Shown: piece by piece, positions 58,343-64,000 of the stretch | How the letters are laid out: each line of letters opens with the position of its first letter | Numbering within the stretch: position 1 is the first letter of the stretch | From: Embleya sp040605455 | GTDB taxonomy: Bacteria > Actinomycetota > Actinomycetes > Streptomycetales > Streptomycetaceae | DNA length: 64,000 bases | Assembly (NCBI RefSeq): GCF_040605455.1 | Contig: NZ_JBEXCV010000006.1 | Location: 58,572 to 122,571, forward strand | Reading direction: 5' to 3' | Translations under genes and position numbers: made by a program | The notes under the pieces: model-generated | The model's input: only the letters and a program-made list of their open reading frames with translations | Databases searched by the model: none | Told to the model about the DNA's origin: nothing

Positions 58343-60043
58343 TCACCGGGGGTGTCGGTGTGCATCGGCGCCGGTCGGCGGGGGGGGAGGGGCGGATACG
58401 TGGTCTTCCATGGCGAGCAGGCCAAGGGCTGTTCTCAGCATGGCCGTGCTCCAGTTGAGCGGCGTGTGGGGTGAGGGGACGATCAGTTCGTTGCCCTGAT
58501 CGTCGCGGTAGGTGACATAGCATTCCGGGACTCGGTAGGGCGGCACTTCCCTTACGTGGTAGCCGTCGTCCTCTCGGAGCACCGCGTGCCACTGGTTCTC
58601 GCCGGTGACGGTGGCCAGCATGCTGTTCAGCCGGCGCACCGCGAATTCGCGGTAGTTCCGGGCCTGTTCGGGGTCGCTCCGCCGCGTGTGCAGACTTCGG
58701 CGGGCGGCCCACGCGGCCAGTTGTCCGAGTGGGTGCGTCCAGGCGGCCTCGCGCCCCTGCGGTGTCAGGCGGCCGCGCATCTCCTGCTTGCGGTCCAGGT
58801 CCATGTCGCCCCCGCGCGCCTCCGCGTCCGCCCTGATCTCGTCCTTGATGGCGCGGACGGTCGCCTGCACCTCGTGCGTATGGAAGTTGACGCGCTGGTA
58901 GGAGTCCTCCGCATAGCGGATCAAGCCACCCGTGGCCGGGTCCTGCAAGGAGAGCAACGCGTCGAGGACCACGGTCTCCACTTCGCGCGCGGTCATGGGC
59001 CGGGCAGGCTCGCCGATGGGGACGCGAGCCTCGGCGAGCAGTTCCGGCAGGCCGTACATCAGGAGGTAGACCAACGACGCGTCCGCCCGGCGGTGCCGGA
59101 TCGAATCGAGCTCGTAGTCCGGTGATTCGAACGGGATCCTGCGGCCGATTTCCCGGAGACCGGCATCCACCATCGTGCCGACCCTCGCGGTGAAATCCTC
59201 GCCGTCCGCCAAAAAACCCACTGTCCCGTTGTCCGTGAGCACCCTGATCCTGTCGAGCAAGGCTGTCTCGACGGCCATCACCGACGTGCGCCGCGCGGCG
59301 ATCTCCTCCCATGATCCGGAACTTTCGTATCGCGGGTACCCGACCGCCCGGAGAAACGGCACCACGAAGCGAAGGAACTCTCGGTGCGCCGGCAACAGTT
59401 CGTCGGTTCCGATGAACCCTCGATCCAGAGCGTCCAGGACGAGGAACGCGAGCATCTGGAACGAATCCTGCTTGTTCCGCCACGAGTTCGGCTTCTCGGC
59501 CTCGAGATCGTCGAACCACAGCGATATGTGCGGCCATTCATCCTGCCCGGTATCCCCTCGCTCCACGACGGCGGCGAACCGGGCGAGTTGCGCGGGTGTG
59601 GAGATCAGGTGCAGCGCGCTGTGGATCAGCTCGCGCCCGATGTCCCCTTCCCGCGCGTATCGGACCGGGTCGCTCAGGAAGAGCTCCATCATGGCGCTCG
59701 CGGACTGCACGTGATCGCGCAGGTAGAACATCGTCGACATCTCGCCGTGTCGCACGGTGGGATCGGCGGCGATGTCCGTCGCGGCGACGATGGACACCCG
59801 TCGCGCCTCACCGTCGACCCGGACGCTCCCCGCCTCGATCACCGGCAGATCGAGCGCCCCTCGCTCCTTCAGCAGCGTCTCCACAGCGCGCAGGTGCTTC
59901 GGTGCGCCCCCCGCCTCCACCAGGCGCGCCACAGCCTGATTGGCGAACCGGCTCCCGGCGCCTTCGCACGCCTGGTGCGCGCGACTCCTCGCCATCAGAT
60001 CGCGCAACAGGGACTGGTCGTACTGCTGGTGGGACGCGGACAC
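58343..60043 (-). CDS. large cytosolic protein, GH15/phosphorylase-kinase-alpha-like helical barrel
   Basis: 566 residues from GTG at 60043 after GGAGCAA; longer upstream readings lack a ribosome-binding site. No signal peptide. Many paired amphipathic helices, as in (alpha/alpha)6 barrels: EWPHISLWFDDLEAEKPNSWRNKQDSFQMLAFLVLDALDRGFI, the NxWxxKQDxxQ type of motif seen in GH15-like domains; LPAHREFLRFVVPFLRAVGYPRYESSGSWEE (W/E pair); later LQDPATGGLIRYAEDSYQRVNFHT and HPLGQLAAWAARRSL. I cannot assign catalytic Glu residues with certainty. Function unknown; a carbohydrate-related role is an inference. It stands alone, with decayed DNA to its right. Confidence 0.6.
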   Translation of the reverse strand: MSASHQQYDQSLLRDLMARSRAHQACEGAGSRFANQAVARLVEAGGAPKHLRAVETLLKERGALDLPVIEAGSVRVDGEARRVSIVAATDIAADPTVRHGEMSTMFYLRDHVQSASAMMELFLSDPVRYAREGDIGRELIHSALHLISTPAQLARFAAVVERGDTGQDEWPHISLWFDDLEAEKPNSWRNKQDSFQMLAFLVLDALDRGFIGTDELLPAHREFLRFVVPFLRAVGYPRYESSGSWEEIAARRTSVMAVETALLDRIRVLTDNGTVGFLADGEDFTARVGTMVDAGLREIGRRIPFESPDYELDSIRHRRADASLVYLLMYGLPELLAEARVPIGEPARPMTAREVETVVLDALLSLQDPATGGLIRYAEDSYQRVNFHTHEVQATVRAIKDEIRADAEARGGDMDLDRKQEMRGRLTPQGREAAWTHPLGQLAAWAARRSLHTRRSDPEQARNYREFAVRRLNSMLATVTGENQWHAVLREDDGYHVREVPPYRVPECYVTYRDDQGNELIVPSPHTPLNWSTAMLRTALGLLAMEDHVSAPPPPPTGADAHRHPR

Positions 60044-60320
60044 ACTTGCTCCGTCATACGTGGCCGGCACCGGTGCGGCACGGCTCGGTTTCGTGAAGAC
60101 CGTCGTAGCCACATACCGGACGACGGGCGGTCCGCAGAGTCTCACGGAATTACCGGAAACACGCCAACGCCTCGACTGTCCGGGGATCAGCCATCACCCT
60201 CGGTACGCACGCTCCCGGGCCATCGGAGGAGCCCGTTTATGTATTCCGAACGTGGCCGGGAAGGCCGGGCGCAGCACAACCGTCGGTGTCCCGGGCAAGC
60301 CGCGCCGTTCGGGCCGGCCC

Positions 60321-61313
60321 TTACCCCGTGACGCGGACCACGTACTTGCCGGCGCCTCGGCCCTCGGCGAGGAGGTCGTGGGCGGGTGGGACCTCGGTCA
60401 GGTCGGCCAGTTCCGTGACCGGGAAGTCGAGTCGGCCGCCGGCCAGCAGGTCGAGGGTGCCCCGGATCGCCCTGGCCACCCGCTGGGGCGCGCCCGCGAC
60501 CAGACCGCGGTGGCTGAAGCCGGTCACCGTGATGTTCCCGCCGATCAGTCGGCCGGCCGGCGGAAGTGCGTCGAGCGCGCCGCCGGACGCGTTGCCGAAC
60601 AGCACGATCCGCGCGCCGGTCGCCGCGACATCCAGGTCCAGGGCCAGTGCGCTGGTGCCCAGGGGGTCCAGGATCACGTCCACGCCGCGTCCCTCGTTGG
60701 CCGCCCGGATGGCGTCCGCGTCCATCTCGTCGCGCGCGATCGCGACGTCGTACCCGCTCTTCAGCGCCACCTCGACCTTCTCCGGACGCCCCACCGTGCC
60801 GATCAGCCGGCCGCCGCCGAGCAGCGGGACGAGCTGCGCCAGCGCGCTGCCGATGCCGCCGCTCGCGGAGTGCACCAGGACGCTGTCGCCGGGCGCGAAC
60901 CGACCTGCCTCGGACAGCAACAGCATCGCCGTGGCCAGGCCCAGTGGCACCGCCGCCGCAGTGCGCAGCGACACCTCGGCGGGCACCGGCACGGTGAGGC
61001 CGGCCCGGGCGATGGCCACCTCGGCCAGGCCGCCGCCGTCCGGCACCGCCGCGACCCGATCGCCGACCGCCAGACCGACCACATTCGCGCCCACCTCGCG
61101 CACCGTTCCCGCGATTTCCAGACCGGGTCGGTACGGCCAGCTCTTCGCGTAGCCCGGATCGCCGCGCCGGGCCATCACGTCCATGAAGTTCAGCCCCGAG
61201 TACGCGACGTCGATCGCGACCTCGCCGGCCCCCGGCCTCGGCACGTCCACGTCCGCGACCTGCGACTGGCGTGCGTCCCCCGGCTCGGTCATCAGCAATG
61301 CGCGCATATCCAT
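60321..61313 (-). CDS. NADPH:quinone reductase-like MDR enzyme
   Basis: 330 residues from ATG at 61313. GroES-like domain: VAYSGLNFMDVMARRGDPGYAKSWPYRPGLEIAGTVREVG, with the N-x-x-D of quinone reductases. Nucleotide motif SASGGIGS at 149-156; VGRPEKVEVALKSGYDVAI binds the NADPH phosphate side. The C-terminus AEGRGAGKYVVRVTG is typical. No zinc ligands. Divergent from the ArsR-type gene at 61455 across a 140-bp AT-richer region with an inverted repeat; the same layout as the pair at 3100-4453. Confidence 0.88.
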   Translation of the reverse strand: MDMRALLMTEPGDARQSQVADVDVPRPGAGEVAIDVAYSGLNFMDVMARRGDPGYAKSWPYRPGLEIAGTVREVGANVVGLAVGDRVAAVPDGGGLAEVAIARAGLTVPVPAEVSLRTAAAVPLGLATAMLLLSEAGRFAPGDSVLVHSASGGIGSALAQLVPLLGGGRLIGTVGRPEKVEVALKSGYDVAIARDEMDADAIRAANEGRGVDVILDPLGTSALALDLDVAATGARIVLFGNASGGALDALPPAGRLIGGNITVTGFSHRGLVAGAPQRVARAIRGTLDLLAGGRLDFPVTELADLTEVPPAHDLLAEGRGAGKYVVRVTG

Positions 61314-61324
61314 CCCCGCCCTCG

Positions 61325-61365
61325 GATACTATGTTCGATATTCGACGTACGACGAAAGTAGTATC
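61325..61365. promoter_or_regulatory. candidate ArsR operator
   Basis: GATACTA at 61325 and TAGTATC at 61359 form a perfect 7-bp inverted pair around 27 bp; TTCGATATTCGA lies inside. Placed just upstream of the oxidoreductase start. Confidence 0.5.
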
Positions 61366-61454
61366 ACGCTTCCCAGGGATGCCGAGCAAAATCGCCGCCA
61401 AGGCATCCGCCGCCGATCCCGCCGAGAACCGAAACCACGGAGAAGAGGCCGCAG

Positions 61455-61799
61455 ATGCCCCGCTCGCACCAACGGCGCCCGGCACTGATCCACGTGGCCA
61501 CCGCCGACCTGGACGTGCTCGACGTCCTGCACGCACTGTCCGACCCGACCCGGATGATCATCACCCGAACCCTCTACGACGACCCCGAGCGCGCCTGCGG
61601 GACGTTCCCGGTCGAGGTGGCGCCCTCGACGCTCAGCCACCACTTCCGGGTGCTGCGCGAGGCGGGCGTGATCCATCAGCGCGAGGAGGGCAACCGCAGG
61701 CTGACCACACTGCGGCGGGCGGATCTGGACGAGCGCTTCCCGGGTCTGCTGGACGCGATCGTGAGCGCGTACGACCGGCGGTCGGGCGAGGGCGGCTGA
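61455..61799 (+). CDS. ArsR-like winged-helix regulator
   Basis: 114 residues from ATG at 61455. HTH region: LDVLDVLHALSDPTRMIITRTLYDDPERACGTFPVEVAPSTLSHHFRVLREAGVIHQREEGNRRLTTLRRADLDERFPGLLDAIVSAY. STLSHHFRVLREAGVI is the recognition helix of the ArsR/HTH_20 type. A single Cys (ERACGTF) near the HTH might be redox-active. Probably represses the divergent quinone reductase and itself. Confidence 0.9.
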   Translation: MPRSHQRRPALIHVATADLDVLDVLHALSDPTRMIITRTLYDDPERACGTFPVEVAPSTLSHHFRVLREAGVIHQREEGNRRLTTLRRADLDERFPGLLDAIVSAYDRRSGEGG

Positions 61800-61831
61800 T
61801 CGCGGCGCAACCCTATCCGGCTCATCGTGGC

Positions 61832-61990
61832 CTACTGGTGGTGCGGCGGGTCCGGAGGTGGCGGTGGGATGCCGGCGATGTCGGGTGCGGCCTCGGGCCA
61901 GACCAGCAGGACGGGGCAGGGGGCGTGATCGACGACGAACCGGTTGCAAGACGCCGGACAGGGCCTCCGCGAGCGGCGTGTTCAGGATCA
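61832..61990 (-). pseudogene. universal stress protein C-terminal scrap
   Basis: A minus frame reads CNRFVVDHAPCPVLLVWPEAAPDIAGIPPPPPDPPHHQ-stop, the last strand of UspA-like domains (GSVSxxVxxHAxCPVLLV). Upstream the match jumps frame at SGVL, and the ATP-binding Gly-rich loop is gone. Confidence 0.5.
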
Positions 61991-62301
61991 GGCACCCCCG
62001 GACGGGCAACGGAATCGGCCCTTCATCGAACCAGACCCGTTACCCGACTGATGTCAGGGGTCGCCGGTAAGGATCTTGCGGGCCTCGCGGGCGGCGTAGT
62101 GCGTCAGCACGGAGTCGGAAACCGCCACGGCCGTCGAAGCGGCCGGTCCCGGTCTTCCTGTCCCCGGGACCCACACCATGTGTCCGGGCGCGGGGACAGG
62201 TCGGCCGGTGGGCCTGGTTGTACCGACAGGGGCATCGGCTGAGAGCCGGGGCCGCGCTTCCTCTCTCGTCGACGCCCGCAACGCAGCTGCGGGCTTGAGA
62301 C
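61991..62301. other. no supported gene
   Basis: About 310 bp between the universal-stress remnant and the XRE gene. A minus frame ending at 62054 (VAVSDSVLTHYAAREARKILTGDP) has no recognisable start. Nothing else seen. Confidence 0.35.
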
Positions 62302-62604
62302 TTACGAAGCCAACCGCTCGCGTGTGTCGAGACCGGAGCCGGTCGGTTCGACACCGCGTTCGGGCTGGTTGATCTCGGCCCACACCGCATCGAGGGAGAG
62401 GTCGAGGACATCCGCGATCGCAGCGATGGTCGGGAAGGCAGGGGTCGCTACGCGGCCCGTTTCGATCTTTCGGAGGGTCTCCGGTGAGACGCGTGCATCG
62501 AGCGCGGTCTCGAGCAGCGAGCGCTCTCCCCTGGCGCGACGTAGGAGGGTGCCGAGGCGCTGTCCGCGCTCGACCTCTTCGGGAGTGAGCGGCAATCTGA
62601 CCAT
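62302..62604 (-). CDS. XRE-family helix-turn-helix regulator
   Basis: 100 residues from ATG at 62604. HTH: GTLLRRARGERSLLETALDARVSPETLRKIETGRVATPAFPTIAAIADVLDLSLDAVWAEI, a lambda-repressor-type five-helix domain. There is no ligand domain, only a short tail. Divergent from the methionine aminopeptidase at 62671, with direct repeats in the 66-bp gap; it probably represses both. XRE-aminopeptidase pairs of this sort recur in Streptomyces as far as I recall. Confidence 0.9.
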   Translation of the reverse strand: MVRLPLTPEEVERGQRLGTLLRRARGERSLLETALDARVSPETLRKIETGRVATPAFPTIAAIADVLDLSLDAVWAEINQPERGVEPTGSGLDTRERLAS

Positions 62605-62620
62605 GGCTCCGATTCTAGTA

Positions 62621-62645
62621 CCGGTATAGTTTGGCCGGTATAGTT
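62621..62645. promoter_or_regulatory. direct-repeat operator of the XRE/map pair
   Basis: CCGGTATAGTT occurs at 62621-62631 and again at 62635-62645, 14-bp period, in the middle of the 66-bp divergent gap. TAGTACCGGTATAG around 62617 contains the 6-bp palindrome ACCGGT. Direct repeats fit an XRE protein binding head-to-tail; TATAGTT could also serve as a -10 box. Confidence 0.7.
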
Positions 62646-62670
62646 ATTGGTTGCATGAGAAGGGCGCCAC

Positions 62671-63453
62671 ATGATCGAGATCCTGAACCCCACCGAACTG
62701 GCCCGAGCAAAGAACACAGGCTCCCTGGTCGCCGGCATCCTGCAGACGCTGAAGAGCCGTAGCACGGTCGGCACGAACCTCTTGGACATCGATCGGTGGG
62801 CCGAGGGCATGATCGTCGAGGCCGGAGCGCAGTCCTGCTACGTCGACTACGAACCGTCCTTCGGACGCGGGCCGTTCGGCCACTACATCTGCACGGCCGT
62901 CAACGACGCCGTGCTCCATGGACTGCCATACGACTACACGCTTGCCGACGGCGATCTGCTCACACTCGACCTCGCCGTCTCCAAAGGCGGAGTCGCCGCA
63001 GACTCTGCCATCAGCTTCATCGTGGGCGAATCAAAGCCCCCGGAGAGCGTCGCGATGATCAGCGCAACCGAACGCGCGTTGAGCGCAGGTATAGCCGCTG
63101 CCGGACCCGGCGCTCGCATCGGCGACATCTCCCATGCCATCGGCTCGGTCCTCAGCGCGGCGGGGTACCCGATCAACACCGAGTTCGGAGGTCACGGCAT
63201 CGGATCAACGATGCACCAGGACCCGCACGTTTCGAACACCGGGCGGCCCGGCCGCGGGTACAAACTGCGCCCTGGGCTTCTGCTGGCACTGGAGCCGTGG
63301 GTCATGGCGGACACCGCCGAACTCGTCACCGATGCCGACGGGTGGACGCTCCGAAGTGCGACAGGCTGCCGGACAGCACACAGCGAGCACACGATCGCCA
63401 TCACCAACGACGGAGCCGAAATCCTCACCTTGCCCAAGCAGGCGCACTCGTGA
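62671..63453 (+). CDS. map: type I methionine aminopeptidase, accessory copy
   Basis: 260 residues from ATG at 62671. All pita-bread metal and acid-base residues are visible: His83 (VNDAVLHGLP), Asp100 (LLTLDLAV), Asp111 (GVAADSA), His175 (FGGHGIGSTMHQDP), Glu208 (LLALEPWV), Glu239 (SEHTIAIT). It removes the N-terminal Met of new proteins. Housekeeping map genes lie in ribosomal operons; this copy has its own XRE repressor, so it is conditional, perhaps a stress or inhibitor-resistant version. No N-terminal zinc finger or SH3-binding extension. Confidence 0.9.
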   Translation: MIEILNPTELARAKNTGSLVAGILQTLKSRSTVGTNLLDIDRWAEGMIVEAGAQSCYVDYEPSFGRGPFGHYICTAVNDAVLHGLPYDYTLADGDLLTLDLAVSKGGVAADSAISFIVGESKPPESVAMISATERALSAGIAAAGPGARIGDISHAIGSVLSAAGYPINTEFGGHGIGSTMHQDPHVSNTGRPGRGYKLRPGLLLALEPWVMADTAELVTDADGWTLRSATGCRTAHSEHTIAITNDGAEILTLPKQAHS

Positions 63454-63925
63454 GGTCGGAGCCCGCCCGTGGCCTGCGGCCTCTCCGCCACATACGCGGA
63501 GCACAGCCGCCGGAAACGGGTTCACTTCTCACCGTCGGCAGCGCCACGCGGGTCAGGCAGAGCGACATCCGAGCACCCGGCGTCCCGCTTGCACCTGGAC
63601 GCACCACGTAAGCCGCGCGACGCGGGCCCCGACGCCGGTCCACGGTACCGACCGGCACACCACCGGAAACGACACCACGGCCCCGTCCTCGTTTGCGGGC
63701 GGGGCCCACGCACGTGCGGGATCTCCGGGCACGCACGATGGGGTGCCCGTGCGGGCACGTCCTCGGTTTGCATCGGTAACCCCGGGGTTAACCACGGTTC
63801 CGAGATCGGCCGTTGTTCGAAGTGAGCGCGAACGACAGTCTTCAGACATCGAAGAACGGCACGGCAAAACACGAAGGCCGCCGGCCGACCCCCGCCAACA
63901 ACCGCCATCCTCAAGGGAGTTCATC
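63454..63925. other. 470-bp region without a supported gene
   Basis: Frames on both strands are Arg/Pro-rich without family resemblance. AGGGAG at about 63914 belongs to the next gene. CCCCGGGGTTAACC near 63779 is a small palindromic string. Confidence 0.4.
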
Positions 63926-64000
63926 ATGGCCGCCATCGACAGCACGCTCACCGCCGGCACCGACGCGATCAGCACCACCCGCGACACCGTCGGCCGCTGG
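63926..64000 (+). CDS. start of a protein cut by the window edge
   Basis: ATG at 63926 after AAGGGAGTTC. The 25 visible residues (MAAIDSTLTAGTDAISTTRD...) are hydrophilic and helix-forming with no signal peptide. Too short to name. Confidence 0.5.
   Translation, partial: MAAIDSTLTAGTDAISTTRDTVGRW

Noticed and set aside
1..64000. CRISPR array, rRNA operon, phage module or large polyketide/peptide synthetase cluster
   Set aside because: I looked for spaced direct repeats, conserved rRNA strings, phage structural genes and carrier-protein motifs and saw none.

Overview
This is a 64-kb stretch of very GC-rich actinobacterial DNA. Third codon positions are almost all G or C, GTG starts are common, and intergenic regions are the only AT-richer parts. 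Gene content points to Streptomycetales (Streptomyces, Embleya, Kitasatospora or similar): PspAB next to HtpX, an FxsB-type radical SAM enzyme, DUF1707-FHA, Rmf/CrpP-fold and Methyltransf_19 remnants, and many one-component regulators. I cannot fix the genus from sequence alone. I see no rRNA, tRNA, CRISPR array or intact insertion sequence. About twenty decayed genes (frameshifts, in-frame stops, truncations, deletion fusions) lie between intact ones. That looks like a linear-chromosome arm rather than the core, but this is an inference.

Layout. 0-4.5 kb: a divergent pair of secreted proteins, a broken Rmf/CrpP gene, and a quinone-oxidoreductase/ArsR pair. 4.5-12 kb: a gene graveyard (TPR regulator tail, two-component pair that lost its phospho-Asp region and ATPase domain, TetX-like monooxygenase scraps) with an intact lipoprotein, a TetR/oxidoreductase pair and another oxidoreductase. 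12-24 kb: a TrmB/LuxR-type regulator, an exported beta-propeller protein, a large secreted sugar dehydrogenase with CBM and FN3 domains, dienelactone hydrolase, a protealysin-like M4 protease, and a proC remnant. 24-36 kb: a DUF1707-FHA operon, remnants of DNA ligase and an ABC permease, an enoyl-reductase-like protein with an in-frame repeat insertion, a lipoprotein, DinB, a 627-residue modular repeat protein, GNAT, and an epimerase-SnoaL fusion divergent from MarR.

36-42 kb is the most interesting part. A VirD4-like coupling ATPase is followed by an AAC(3)-fold acetyltransferase, an AraC regulator, an FxsB-family radical SAM/SPASM maturase and, just upstream of the maturase, a 55-residue peptide ending YNSFVGGE. 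I read this as a ribosomal-peptide (triceptide/cyclophane-type) locus whose precursor does not fit the usual FxSxx-COOH ending.

42-49 kb: CsbD, an alpha/beta hydrolase, a SpoIIE-type phosphatase, an FAD oxidoreductase, and the HtpX-PspAB operon. 48.8-57 kb: a four-gene overlapping sugar ABC transporter/enolase-superfamily operon with its binding protein, divergent from a GntR regulator. The regulator is followed by a decayed deoxysugar tail (SDR and lactonase fused by deletion, a surviving L-rhamnose-mutarotase-like gene, a broken FAH gene). The likely job of this region is non-phosphorylative L-fucose or L-rhamnose use, now probably incomplete here. 57-64 kb: TetR/glyoxalase, a 566-residue GH15-like protein, a second oxidoreductase/ArsR pair, a universal-stress remnant, XRE/methionine aminopeptidase with repeated operators, and the start of one more gene.
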